This document shows, in pieces, positions 1 through 8,185 of a stretch of 64,000 bases of DNA. Where the stretch lies: contig CP062796.1 in the NCBI GenBank assembly GCA_018208355.1, positions 301,217 through 365,216 on the forward strand. The letters are read 5' to 3'. The DNA is from Candidatus Fermentithermobacillus carboniphilus (GTDB lineage Bacteria; Bacillota; Sulfobacillia; Fermentithermobacillales; Fermentithermobacillaceae). The first letter of the stretch is position 1, and each line of letters opens with the position of its first letter. Both the position numbers and the translations under genes were made by a program. A model generated the notes under the pieces. It searched no databases. It had not been told where the DNA came from and was given only the letters and a program-made list of their open reading frames with translations.

Positions 1-1541
1 TCCTGACCGCTCGGAAGCCTGACTTTCAGCCAGTCAGGCTGGACCTCGAGGACCGTCACCTGGGTTCCGGCGTTCACCTGAGCTATTACCGCGAAGGTCA
101 TGCCCGGCCCCTGCCTTACGTTGACCAGGTTAGCGGTCACCGTTCCGGTACAGACGGGTTTCCCCCTTGTGACTTTCACGACCGCGTGGAGCTGCCTGGT
201 CTTGAACACCCTTGCCGTGAGCATTATCACCTTGGTCACCATTATGGGTTCTCCAGCCGGAGGCACCTCAAAGTTAGTGTGTTCTACCTGGACAGAGACC
301 CTCGCCGTCATTCCGGGACGCGCCTCGGGCAGCACCACGAATTCCGAGAACGACACCGTAAAGTGCAGCGTGTGTACGGTCTGCGTGGGATCCATCAAGG
401 GCTCGTAGATTATCCTTTGGGAGATGACACCGTCGACAATGATTTTTCCGGGCGCCACAATAACCCGCCGTACCTCGGGCGTAGAGGAACTGTCGAGAAC
501 CTCCCTAGCAAGAGGCTTTTCTTCCGGTATGTCCACGATCTCCCTGACAATGCCCTGAGCCCTATTCTCACCCAGCACTTCTTGAACCCGTATGAGCTCT
601 TTGACTATTTCCAGGCCAGCCACACCGGTAACGTTCGTCACGATCTGAACTGTCTGAACCCGGATGACCTTGACCGTCACTTCGATAATTATCCTGGCCG
701 TGATGGCTCTACCGTTCTGGGCCACGTCCAGTGAGATAAACTCGATCTGGCCAGCGGCAAGCACGGTCATGCCAGGCTGTACTCCGGGTACTTCCACAAA
801 CCTTTCAAATGGGATCGTGAAATGCGCCACGTGGACCGTCTGATAGGGTGTCCTGGCTTCGTAGATAACCCGCAAGCTGATGGTCCCGTTCACGATCACC
901 TTATTGGGAAGTATCGTCGTAGAAGTGATCTGAATTGTCGCGACGTGGTCCAGGATGGATACCACATCCGGCTTCACTTCCGGAACCTGGAGCGTTTCCC
1001 TGATGACGGCCTGGGTGGTAGATTCGCCGAGAACTGTTTCAGCCTTGATCATCTCTTTCGTCACCTGAAGGCCGGGGATTCCGCTGACGTCTGTGACGAC
1101 TTCGATTATCGCCGTGCGTGAGACACGTACGGTGAGCATGACTACCGCACGGACCACGATACTCCTCCCGTCAGGGCGTACCTCAAAGACGGCATGTTCA
1201 ACAGTGACGGTCGGGGTGGCAACCATTCCTGGTTCTACACCTGGGATCTCCACAAAGGTACTGAAAGGAATCTCTGCATGGAATACGTGAACCGTCTGAT
1301 AAGGCACGGAGGCTTCGTAGATGATGGCAAAATCAAGGACTCCGTCAACCACCACTTTCCCCGGAAGAACGGTGATCTTGTTGATAGTGCTTCTCGCAAC
1401 GAAATCGATGACTGACGCCACGGGCGGTTTCGGTTCGGGCACAGTCACTGGTTCGGATATGACGATCTGTGAAGTGCCCTCGCCAACAACTTCCTCTAGT
1501 CTAAGCTCCTCGCGTTTTACTTCGAGGGTATCCAGACTCAA
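1..1541 (-). CDS. SPOCS (DUF3794) triple-repeat protein with SH3b tail, 3' end cut off by the window
   Basis: The minus strand reads open from a TTG at 1541 to the window edge, about 513 codons. An in-frame TAA lies two codons upstream and GGAGGG sits 6 nt before the TTG, which fixes the start. After a 30-residue leader come three repeats of about 150 residues, each with the pattern YQTVHV...IPF..F.E.PG..PGM, followed by a strand-rich half and a linker containing VLGE; the third repeat is more diverged (TQTVHTLHF). This is the SPOCS/DUF3794 signature known from SipL and other spore-envelope proteins. The visible end (VNVRQGPGM...VLEVQPDWLKVRL) looks like a bacterial SH3 domain, a cell-wall or peptide-binding fold. 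A spore-coat or envelope role is inferred. No signal peptide is visible. Confidence 0.85.
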   Translation of the reverse strand, partial: MSLDTLEVKREELRLEEVVGEGTSQIVISEPVTVPEPKPPVASVIDFVARSTINKITVLPGKVVVDGVLDFAIIYEASVPYQTVHVFHAEIPFSTFVEIPGVEPGMVATPTVTVEHAVFEVRPDGRSIVVRAVVMLTVRVSRTAIIEVVTDVSGIPGLQVTKEMIKAETVLGESTTQAVIRETLQVPEVKPDVVSILDHVATIQITSTTILPNKVIVNGTISLRVIYEARTPYQTVHVAHFTIPFERFVEVPGVQPGMTVLAAGQIEFISLDVAQNGRAITARIIIEVTVKVIRVQTVQIVTNVTGVAGLEIVKELIRVQEVLGENRAQGIVREIVDIPEEKPLAREVLDSSSTPEVRRVIVAPGKIIVDGVISQRIIYEPLMDPTQTVHTLHFTVSFSEFVVLPEARPGMTARVSVQVEHTNFEVPPAGEPIMVTKVIMLTARVFKTRQLHAVVKVTRGKPVCTGTVTANLVNVRQGPGMTFAVIAQVNAGTQVTVLEVQPDWLKVRLPSGQ

Positions 1542-1624
1542 CCGTTACCCTCCTCTCCCCATGACAAAAGATGCCTTGTGCTAGAACATCTATATGCCGT
1601 CCCGTAAGGCAATGTGACCACACC

Positions 1625-1648
1625 TTTTCCCGCCGCAAAACGGGAAAA
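1625..1648. other. 8-bp perfect inverted repeat upstream of the SPOCS gene
   Basis: TTTTCCCG at 1625-1632 pairs perfectly with CGGGAAAA at 1641-1648 around an 8-nt loop. It lies in the 281-bp gap between the divergent SPOCS gene and the glycosyltransferase. Neither strand has a clean run of T after the stem, so it is not a standard terminator. It could be an operator or a leader hairpin. I saw nothing else firm in this gap beyond the two ribosome sites. Confidence 0.35.
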
Positions 1649-1822
1649 AACTTTCCGTCAGCCAACCGCAGTATTAGCGCTACGTAATGTTCGGCACTTT
1701 CTCACTCTGGCAATTGGGCGAACCCACAGGTACTCGTGTTGGTGCCGCCGTAGTATTCTGGTATCTTCCCAGGCTTACAGGCTACAAAACCAGGCATACA
1801 TTTACGTATTAGGGGTATTAAA

Positions 1823-2653
1823 ATGGAAAGCGCGAGTCTTTGGTCGGTGATCCCGGCAAGAGACGAAGAGACGACCATATCCCATGTGATCGAAGAATGT
1901 CTCCTGGCAGGTTCCGAAAAAGTTCTTGTTGTTGTGAACGGTTCTTCTGACCGTACTGCGAAGTGTGCCAAGGGCTTCCCTTCGGAACGGGTTCTCGTCT
2001 ACGAAGTCGAGGAGCCTTTGGGTTTGGATGTCCCCCGGGCGCTGGGCGGCTACATCGCATACCTGCACGGGGCCCGTTATATCCTCTTCTGCGACGGTGA
2101 CCTTTCAGGACGCATTGCAAGTCACCTGGCCAGCCTGTTCGGTTCCATGACCTGGGGGTACGACCTTTCCCTTTCAAACTGTTACCCCCGGGGAATACCC
2201 GGCGGGGGCATGGCCGGAAGGGTTACCACAGCGCGGCTGGAGCTCAACCGGAAGATCGGTAGAGAAGACCTGGGGGCTGCCGTCATGTCTCACGGCCCTT
2301 CGTGCATATCAAGGAGGTTTCTAGACGTTCTCCCCTGCCACGTGCTGGGTATCCCCCCTCTGGCCCAGGCGCTTGCGGTGAAAATGGGCCTTACCGTGAA
2401 GGTCGGAGCGGCCTTCGACCATAACCTTTTGGGCTCTAAGGAGCGACACGGGAATCATCCAGACAAAATCGCCGATCTCATTGTCGGCGATTGTCTTCTT
2501 GCAATCTCGGTCTTTGAGGGCGGGCTTCCCCTGCGATGTCGCCAGGGCACGGCTTGCATCGGTTTCGATAACGAGCGCAGGTGGGACCTTTTAAACCTTC
2601 ACCTGGAAAAGGTCCGTTCTGCAAATCTTTTTCCGACGCTCATTCCTGGGTGA
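1823..2653 (+). CDS. Family 2-like glycosyltransferase
   Basis: The 276-residue protein opens with VIPARDEE and then VVNGSSDRT, the classical start of a GT-A fold glycosyltransferase of family 2, and carries FCDGDLSG near residues 88-95 in place of the DXD metal/nucleotide-sugar site. It would transfer a sugar from a nucleotide sugar in the cytoplasm. No membrane segment is obvious. AGGGG lies 7 nt before the ATG. It stands alone, divergent from the SPOCS gene, and its last 14 bases overlap the convergent nfu gene. The acceptor is unknown. Confidence 0.8.
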   Translation: MESASLWSVIPARDEETTISHVIEECLLAGSEKVLVVVNGSSDRTAKCAKGFPSERVLVYEVEEPLGLDVPRALGGYIAYLHGARYILFCDGDLSGRIASHLASLFGSMTWGYDLSLSNCYPRGIPGGGMAGRVTTARLELNRKIGREDLGAAVMSHGPSCISRRFLDVLPCHVLGIPPLAQALAVKMGLTVKVGAAFDHNLLGSKERHGNHPDKIADLIVGDCLLAISVFEGGLPLRCRQGTACIGFDNERRWDLLNLHLEKVRSANLFPTLIPG

Positions 2654-2876
2654 AGCCGACAGCTTGCACCTCTTTGACCTCGGGCACTTCTTGCTTGAGC
2701 ACTCTTTCTATGCCCGCTTTGAGGGTCATCATGGCAAAGGGGCACGTCCCGCAGCTGCCCGTGAGTTTGACTTTCACCACGCCGTCAGGAGTAACATCAA
2801 TGATCTCTACGTCTCCCCCGTCCGCTTGGAGTGAAGGTCGAATCTCTGCCAAAACTTTTTCGACTTTTTCTCGCAA
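2640..2876 (-). CDS. NifU C-terminal-domain (Nfu) iron-sulfur scaffold
   Basis: A 78-residue stand-alone Nfu domain: ADGGDVEIIDV, then GSCGTCPFA with the CxxC that binds a labile [4Fe-4S] cluster, then a helix with TLKAGIERVL. Such proteins carry clusters to target enzymes. The start is a TTG at 2876 with AAGGA 7 nt upstream; the nearby ATG at 2880 is out of frame. It lies 101 bp downstream of the AAA ATPase on the same strand, so it may be the last gene of that operon, although Nfu proteins are common housekeeping genes. Confidence 0.92.
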   Translation of the reverse strand: MREKVEKVLAEIRPSLQADGGDVEIIDVTPDGVVKVKLTGSCGTCPFAMMTLKAGIERVLKQEVPEVKEVQAVGFTQE

Positions 2877-2977
2877 TCATGATTCCTTCTTTCTTTTCGA
2901 GTTTCTGAGGCTCCGGCCTCTCCGGAACATTGCCAGCGCCGGCAGGCTATCTCTGCAGCCAACCGCGCGAGCTCCCA

Positions 2978-4666
2978 TTACCCATCATTCTCATATATTC
3001 TGTTCTCTTCTTCAATAGCGTCCAGGAAAGTCTTATCATCGGTAAAACGCTTGGCTTGGTTCAAGCACATCTCCACTACCCTTTTACGGTGTGACGCATC
3101 GATCCTGAAAGTCATAGCCGCTTCGAGCAGTTCTTCCCGGGAAACCGCACCCTTGTTGCGGTCAAACGCTATCCTTTTCGCCCTCGTGACCAGCTCCTCG
3201 AGCTCCGCGCAGGAAAAGTTGTTGGTCAAAGGGATAATGTCTTCCATAAGGACCTCGCGGACTTTTTCTTCGGGTATGTCCAGGGGAACTCTAGGCCTTC
3301 TCGACCCCGCTGAAAGACCCAGGTGAACCAGAAGAACCTCGAGACGAGCCAAAGGACCCGGGTAAAGAAAAGGTATCTTGTAATCGAACCTGCCGGCCCG
3401 GAGAAAAGCCTCGTCCAGGTGCTCAGGCACGTTGGTGGTACCAACGATTATCGCTTCTCGGTCCGGGCGCCCCAGCCACTCTAAGAACTGGGAGAAAACC
3501 CTCTGAGTCTCCTCTTCCGCCGAACCCGCCGCAGCGCCAGTGCGCTTTCCGAAGCGGTCTATTTCGTCTACGAACACGATAGCCGGAGACATTTTCTCCG
3601 CCAGGGTGATGGCGTTTTTCATGTTTTGGCCGGACTCTCCAAGCCACTTTGAGTATATGTTTTCGGTGACCAGATTAATGAATGGGAGCTGCACTTCGCT
3701 TGCCAGGGCGTTGGCAAAAAGGCTTTTCCCTGTACCGGGTGGCCCAAAAAAAAGCAGCCCTTTTGGCAGCCCGAGGCCGAAGAAGCGCGCCCTTTCGGGG
3801 TGTTTTAGCACGTTTACCACGTATTTTGAAATGAAGTCCTTTATGGCGTGATAGCCCCCTATGTCCTTGAAGCTAAACTGGGGATCTCTCACCTCCAGGA
3901 CCCTGGACCTCTTGACCATCTCTGACTTTAGTTCCTTCATTATGTTGAGGTCGAAATCCTTGACCCTCTGGTACGATTCAAGGAGTATGCTCTCGATCTG
4001 ATGCAAGTTTAAGCCAGAGAGGGTAACCGTGACCCCTTCGAGCCTCGAGTCGTCAATCGCTACGCCAAGCTCTTCGGCGATGGTCTGGATAAGTTTTTTT
4101 CGTTCGTCCTTGCTGGAAGGATCAACTGAGATGATGACCACGAACTCTCTTGTGAACTCATCCATGATCCTGGAGGCGTCCTGGGTTAGGATCATTACGG
4201 TAGAGCCTTTGGCGACTACCCCCGGATCGATAGCCCAGGCCCTCAACGCCGCCTGAAAGCCTGTATCCACTTCCCGCACCTCAGAGAGGTTCTGGAGGAT
4301 GAACACCGTAGGGGTTGTCCGGAGATAACCGTCAACTTCTTTCAGTATCGCCTTTAGAGTCTGGATCTCGATACCACCTTCAGGACGAACTCTCGAAGTG
4401 AGAGGGGTCTCGGAGACAGGCCTTTTCCGGTAGGGGTGAAACATAGGACCGTCCGGTCCTTTCTTGAGAATACCGAGGCCATCCCACGGGTCGTACAAGA
4501 ACACGTGCTCCACGTGGGCAAACTCAGGCGAACGCAGGATGAATGACTTTAACTGGTAAATCCTTTTGGGGTCTACTGTTTCGAAGCATATTATCGGAGA
4601 GTAGTTGGCCTTCCTTTTGAGAACCCCGGACCGGATCCACGCATCGTCAAGATAGTACTCAGGCAA
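2978..4666 (-). CDS. Ycf46-like AAA ATPase
   Basis: 562 residues. The first ~250 residues contain a region (around 30-190) resembling the degenerate ATPase-like N-terminal part of cyanobacterial Ycf46 proteins (TPTVFILQNLSEV). The second half is a typical AAA module: Walker A GPPGTGKS at 308-315, Walker B IVFVDEID at 363-370, then the arginine-finger region AFLRAGRFD. No membrane segment and no HExxH protease motif, so it is not FtsH. The TTG start at 4666 has GGAGGGGG close upstream. It follows DUF1257, DUF2997 and a small protein on the same strand, a combination I know from cyanobacteria and some Firmicutes but with no established function. Probably a remodelling ATPase acting on its neighbours' products. 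Confidence 0.85.
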   Translation of the reverse strand: MPEYYLDDAWIRSGVLKRKANYSPIICFETVDPKRIYQLKSFILRSPEFAHVEHVFLYDPWDGLGILKKGPDGPMFHPYRKRPVSETPLTSRVRPEGGIEIQTLKAILKEVDGYLRTTPTVFILQNLSEVREVDTGFQAALRAWAIDPGVVAKGSTVMILTQDASRIMDEFTREFVVIISVDPSSKDERKKLIQTIAEELGVAIDDSRLEGVTVTLSGLNLHQIESILLESYQRVKDFDLNIMKELKSEMVKRSRVLEVRDPQFSFKDIGGYHAIKDFISKYVVNVLKHPERARFFGLGLPKGLLFFGPPGTGKSLFANALASEVQLPFINLVTENIYSKWLGESGQNMKNAITLAEKMSPAIVFVDEIDRFGKRTGAAAGSAEEETQRVFSQFLEWLGRPDREAIIVGTTNVPEHLDEAFLRAGRFDYKIPFLYPGPLARLEVLLVHLGLSAGSRRPRVPLDIPEEKVREVLMEDIIPLTNNFSCAELEELVTRAKRIAFDRNKGAVSREELLEAAMTFRIDASHRKRVVEMCLNQAKRFTDDKTFLDAIEEENRIYENDG

Positions 4667-4678
4667 AAAGCCCCCTCC

Positions 4679-4888
4679 TTAACCGCAAGGTGAATCGACC
4701 TCGGGCTTGAGCCTTACGCCGAGTTTCTCCATGAACTCCAGAAGGAGCCGGGTGTTGCCATCGCCTGCCCTCTCCAGGAAATTGAGCCTATCCTTGACGA
4801 TCTCTATTTCGAAATAAGAAACCATTGTCCGGGCACCGTCGGCGATCCCGGCATCCCTCTTCTCATTTACGGCCACAAAACACTTCAA
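4679..4888 (-). CDS. Small conserved-position protein of the DUF1257/AAA module
   Basis: A 69-residue soluble protein with no family that I recognise. It is mostly helical in appearance (IVKDRLNFLERAGDG, LLEFMEKLGV) and ends with a Cys-Gly. The TTG start overlaps the stop of the DUF2997 gene in a TTGA four-base overlap, and the AAA gene begins 12 bp after its stop, so it is embedded in the operon and probably translated by coupling. It may be an adaptor or partner of the ATPase; that is inference from position only. Confidence 0.6.
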   Translation of the reverse strand: MKCFVAVNEKRDAGIADGARTMVSYFEIEIVKDRLNFLERAGDGNTRLLLEFMEKLGVRLKPEVDSPCG

Positions 4889-5112
4889 GGATGGGCTACC
4901 CTCTCCCTTTTCTCCTGCTCCATGCCGATTTCATCGCTTATTTGACTTGAAGTCTTTCGGACGATGGTTATCGGAATGGCCCAGAGCCCCATCTCCTTCA
5001 GGGCTTTTTCCAAGGCCTCTTTCTCCTCAAAACAGGTTTCGCCCTCAAACCCTGAGTATTCGACTTTGATTTCACCGTTTCTTCCTATTTCAACATCTAT
5101 GCGTCTGGGCAT
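4885..5112 (-). CDS. DUF2997 family protein
   Basis: 75 residues beginning MPRRIDVEIG, then GEIKVEYSGFEG with a following Cys, the recognisable core of DUF2997, normally a ~65-residue beta protein of unknown function. I start it at the ATG at 5112, just after the DUF1257 stop at 5114; an in-frame GTG at 5124 is an alternative but would sit directly on its AAAGGG. The C-terminal 25 residues are charged and probably disordered. It usually accompanies DUF1257 and an AAA ATPase, as here. Confidence 0.75.
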   Translation of the reverse strand: MPRRIDVEIGRNGEIKVEYSGFEGETCFEEKEALEKALKEMGLWAIPITIVRKTSSQISDEIGMEQEKRERVAHP

Positions 5113-5113
5113 C

Positions 5114-5554
5114 TTATAAAACACCCTTTACAAGCACTTTTTTGCCTTCTATCGGGTGAGGCACTTCCTCCACTTCAACTTCGTAGTTCAGGGCAGAAAG
5201 AGCACGCGTCACGCAGATGGCCAGGTAGTTCTGAACGATCCTATCCTTGATTTCTCCCACAACTCGCTCATATCCGCCGTAACTGTCACAAACGAAAACC
5301 ACTTCGCCCGTGTTGCGGTCAACATTCACGCCTATGCCTCTCGGCACGTTGGGTCCTGATAGAGACCAGTCGCAGTAGATAGAACGACCGTAATAGTCCC
5401 GTATGCTGTGGCTTACGTCTAAGTTCAGCTCCTCAGCGGTGGTCCAAATGGCCTGATCCAGTATCTCCCATCCGGGATCTTCTTCCACCGGTCGCCCGCG
5501 CTCAATAGCGTTTTCCAGTTTGATATTGGCTCTATAGGAGCTGATGTGACTCAT
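5114..5554 (-). CDS. DUF1257 (Ycf35-like) protein
   Basis: 146 residues starting MSHISSY, typical of DUF1257, whose plastid and cyanobacterial member is Ycf35. The internal DYYGRSIYCDWSL and GIGVNVDRNTGEVVFVCDSYGG parts agree with the family. The ATG at 5554 forms an ATGA overlap with the stop of the upstream membrane protein, with GGAGGG 7 nt before; the TTG five codons earlier lies on that ribosome site and is rejected. No known activity. Found with a Ycf46-like ATPase and DUF2997, suggesting one shared process. Confidence 0.82.
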   Translation of the reverse strand: MSHISSYRANIKLENAIERGRPVEEDPGWEILDQAIWTTAEELNLDVSHSIRDYYGRSIYCDWSLSGPNVPRGIGVNVDRNTGEVVFVCDSYGGYERVVGEIKDRIVQNYLAICVTRALSALNYEVEVEEVPHPIEGKKVLVKGVL

Positions 5555-6426
5555 GACCGTGCCCTCCAAGTTAATCGAATCCGACCACGCAAAAACTCCC
5601 GTTTGCCAGTTTCGGCAGCCTGAAGTTCCCGGTGGATCTCCTGAAGCCTCCGGCGCACATCTGGCTCGACCATGGTCTCGCTCCTGGCGGAACCCTTTTG
5701 AGAGCCGGAGCCCACCTTCTCTCGTTCGATGGAAACCGTCGATGACGCTCCCGCACGCTCTAGAAGTTCCAATTTCAGAAGGGCGAGTTTTGCCTTAGCC
5801 TGATCTATTTTGATCTCGTCTTCTTCGCCGCGTATTTCTCGCTCTAAAGCCTCGATTTCCTGGACAATCTCCGCATTGGCTGCCCTACTGATTTCTTCCT
5901 TCCACTCGAGGACTTTCAGGGAGCGTACCCTAGCAGCTCCGCCACTCTGCTGCCATTTTTCCAAGAATTCTCGCAGGTCACGCGCCTCTTCCACGGTCTT
6001 TCGGGCCTCTGCTTCTTCCATGTCGACCTTTGCCGGGGAAAGTTCCACCCCGCCGCCGCGCAAAGACTCCCAGCGAAGTATGTCGAGGCGCCTCTGGAGG
6101 GCGGCTTCCTCCTCCTCCAGGGCTGCGATCCTTTCGTCAAACTCCCTGGTCAGGAGAGAACACCATAAACTGACCGCGGCAAATGATAAAATAGTGAAAA
6201 GCCCGAATCCTACTGCAGAAGTCACAATGACTCTCGGAGCAACTGACCAGCCTGGTGCCACCTGGGCCGATATCCTCCAGGCGGCAGCCAGAGCCAAGAT
6301 CCAGATGAAAGCAAGGACGACACGGGATTCGACAGTGTGCTCATACTTGGTGGACAGCGTCACGAGCCAGGCGTATCCCAACCAGCCGAGGACCGCGAAG
6401 CTGACTAGTGCCCAAAATATCCACAT
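5551..6426 (-). CDS. Membrane-anchored coiled-coil protein heading the DUF1257 operon
   Basis: 291 residues. Three hydrophobic segments occupy roughly residues 2-22, 36-55 and 66-90, followed by a long, strongly charged heptad-like region (about 95-220: EEEEAALQRRLDIL, EIVQEIEALEREIRGEEDEIK) and a basic tail. I recognise no family. The ATG at 6426 has GGTGGA upstream, and an extended -10 box lies 30 bp before it, so this gene is probably first in the module. Its stop overlaps the DUF1257 start. It may tether the module to the membrane. Confidence 0.65.
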   Translation of the reverse strand: MWIFWALVSFAVLGWLGYAWLVTLSTKYEHTVESRVVLAFIWILALAAAWRISAQVAPGWSVAPRVIVTSAVGFGLFTILSFAAVSLWCSLLTREFDERIAALEEEEAALQRRLDILRWESLRGGGVELSPAKVDMEEAEARKTVEEARDLREFLEKWQQSGGAARVRSLKVLEWKEEISRAANAEIVQEIEALEREIRGEEDEIKIDQAKAKLALLKLELLERAGASSTVSIEREKVGSGSQKGSARSETMVEPDVRRRLQEIHRELQAAETGKREFLRGRIRLTWRARS

Positions 6427-6455
6427 TGTCGATCCACCCCGCGTCCCTGTCAGAT

Positions 6456-6464
6456 ATTATACCA
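6456..6464 (-). promoter_or_regulatory. Extended -10 promoter element for the DUF1257 module
   Basis: On the minus strand the sequence reads TGGTATAAT, a perfect TATAAT preceded by the TGN extension. No good -35 lies 17 bp upstream; TTGAAG is present but 22 bp away. It sits between the AIR-synthase-like gene and the membrane coiled-coil gene, so the module can probably be transcribed on its own. Confidence 0.5.
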
Positions 6465-6499
6465 TGCCGCTCCCGCAAAGAGCCTTCAACTCCCTGACT

Positions 6500-7513
6500 T
6501 TACTTGAGCTTTTCCAGGTAGCGCCTGGCTTGCCAGAGTTCATCCGTCCCGGGAGCTTCTAGCGGAAGATTCCGCCCTCTGCGAATTATCTCCCTTTTGT
6601 CAGAAGTAATTTTACCCACGACTCTGGCATTGATACCGGCTTTTCGGTAGATATCGCACAGATTTTGGCCCGAAGGTGTGGTAATAACCAGACACCCCGA
6701 CGAAATCAACTTCAGTGGATCGATATGCGTATATTCGGACACTTTGACCGTGACCGGGAGGACCGGGATTTCGTCGGCATATACCACGGCGCCCGTACCG
6801 GAAGCTTCCAGGACCTCGTAGATGGCCCCCAATACCCCGCCTTCTGTAGCGTCGTGACAGGAAGTTGCCCCGTTCTCGGCGGCTATCCGGCCATCTCTGG
6901 ACACGCTTATGAGGTTCAGAAGTTCCTCGGCTTCTCTCATTTCTTCAGAACCAAGGACTCGAGAAAACACGGGTCGGAAATCCCGGACCAGTATGGAAGT
7001 ACCTTCCATGCCAGCCCATTTCGTGACGACTATATCATCCCCGACGCACGCGCCCGAAGAGCGGAGGATCCTCCGTCCGCGGCTTCTTCCAAGTGCAGTA
7101 ACGCTGATTATCGGATGGGAAAGCCCGGGAGTTACCTCGGAGTGACCGCCGGCAACGGTCACGTTCTCTTCTATGCAGGCTTGATGCACGTCATCCATGA
7201 TACATTCCAGGTCCCTTACTGAGGTGGATTCGGGTAGAAGCAAGGTCACGAGGATGCATAAAGGTTCCGCCCCCGACGCGGCGATGTCGTTGACTGCCAC
7301 TTTAACCGCGAGCCACCCCGCTTTTTCCTCTGCTCCGGTGATGGGATCTGTCGTGGCAACAAGAAGTTCACCGCCAACATCGATTGCCGTCGTGTCCTCA
7401 CCTACCGCAGGCATGACGAGGACTTCGGGTCGTTTCGCGCCTGTCCGGCGAAAAATCACCTTCTCGAGGAAGGCAGGCGGGATTTTGCCCGCAGAAAGGA
7501 CATCTTGCGTCAA
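6500..7513 (-). CDS. AIR synthase-related protein (HypE/ThiL/PurM superfamily)
   Basis: 337 residues from a TTG at 7513, with GGAGG 8 nt upstream; longer reading would run into the divergent rsmD gene. The fold markers are clear: VMPAVGEDTTAIDVG, TTDPITGAEEKAGWLAVKVAVNDIAASGAEP, then GGHSEVTPG and CHDATEGGVLGAIYEVLEASGTGAVV. These match ATP-binding HypE-like proteins. The C-terminus (RRYLEKLK) lacks the final Pro-Arg-x-Cys of true HypE, and no hydrogenase genes are nearby, so it is not a hydrogenase maturation factor. Substrate unknown. Confidence 0.85.
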   Translation of the reverse strand: MTQDVLSAGKIPPAFLEKVIFRRTGAKRPEVLVMPAVGEDTTAIDVGGELLVATTDPITGAEEKAGWLAVKVAVNDIAASGAEPLCILVTLLLPESTSVRDLECIMDDVHQACIEENVTVAGGHSEVTPGLSHPIISVTALGRSRGRRILRSSGACVGDDIVVTKWAGMEGTSILVRDFRPVFSRVLGSEEMREAEELLNLISVSRDGRIAAENGATSCHDATEGGVLGAIYEVLEASGTGAVVYADEIPVLPVTVKVSEYTHIDPLKLISSGCLVITTPSGQNLCDIYRKAGINARVVGKITSDKREIIRRGRNLPLEAPGTDELWQARRYLEKLK

Positions 7514-7625
7514 CGCGGTTTCCTCCAGCTTGTATAGTATTGTAGTAACATCAAAGACCTTTTCAGCGGTGATTATAACATTACCCGAGCTCGTTGGTGT
7601 GCTAAAATGCTCCTGGTGGTGCCGA

Positions 7626-8183
7626 ATGTTGAGAATTATCGGCGGAGAACTGGCCGGAAGACAGATATGGTCGGTCCCCGGGGAAGCGACACGCCCTCCC
7701 CTGGCCAGAGTGCGCGGCGCAGTCGCCAACATACTCATGGAATACATACCCGGTTCCAAAGTCCTCGATCTTTTCGCAGGAACCGGAAGCTATTCGATTG
7801 AGCTTCTGTCACGAGGAAGCTCCTTTGCTGTAATGGTGGACAATAGCCTGAAAGCGATATCCGTCATGAAAAGGAATATAGACGAACTCGGCCTTACCCG
7901 CCGGGTAGAGTTGATACAGGGCGACGCCCTCAGGGTAATTCCTCTCCTGGAAAGTCGGGGCGAAACTTTTCAGATAATACTGGTGGCCCCTCCCTATTTC
8001 TCCGGCCTTGACCAGACGACAATGGAATCTCTTGGCAAAGGGACACTCCTCGACCCGGCTGGAATAGTGGTCTTACAGCAGCATAAGAAAGAGTTACTCC
8101 AAGACGAATACGGCTTCCTTATCCTGAAAAAGACCTATTCTTACGGAGATACGAGGATTTCAACTTTTCGAGTTCGACCGTGA
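7626..8183 (+). CDS. rsmD: 16S rRNA m2G966 methyltransferase RsmD
   Basis: 185 residues beginning MLRIIGGELAGR, the RsmD opening. The SAM-binding motif VLDLFAGTGSYSIE is followed by VDNS and by VAPPY, the catalytic (D/N)PPY equivalent; here the first residue is Ala rather than Asp, which is unusual. RsmD methylates N2 of G966 in 16S rRNA. The ATG at 7626 is chosen because the family starts there; the ribosome site (GGTGG) is weak. No coaD follows; the next gene is convergent and only 2 bp away. Confidence 0.88.
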   Translation: MLRIIGGELAGRQIWSVPGEATRPPLARVRGAVANILMEYIPGSKVLDLFAGTGSYSIELLSRGSSFAVMVDNSLKAISVMKRNIDELGLTRRVELIQGDALRVIPLLESRGETFQIILVAPPYFSGLDQTTMESLGKGTLLDPAGIVVLQQHKKELLQDEYGFLILKKTYSYGDTRISTFRVRP

Positions 8184-8185
8184 AA

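Noticed and set aside
100..1584. Several plus-strand open readings across 100-1584
   Set aside because: They are antisense to the SPOCS repeats, lack family similarity and have odd composition. The minus strand is open through the whole stretch with a clear start.
1542..1822. Cyclic-di-GMP or other riboswitch in the divergent gap
   Set aside because: No conserved riboswitch core could be read on either strand; only one short hairpin is present.
2978..4666. FtsH protease
   Set aside because: No N-terminal membrane helices and no HExxH; the N-terminal half resembles Ycf46.
6500..7513. HypE hydrogenase maturation factor
   Set aside because: No C-terminal Pro-Arg-x-Cys motif and no hyp or hydrogenase genes in the window.
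7197..7625. Upstream extension of rsmD
   Set aside because: The extra 143 residues are antisense to the AIR-synthase-like gene, and RsmD proteins begin at MLRIIGG.
6500..7759. Longer reading of the AIR-synthase-like gene, to 7759
   Set aside because: It would overlap rsmD by 134 bp and its first 82 residues match no part of the family; a TTG with good GGAGG spacing is at 7513.
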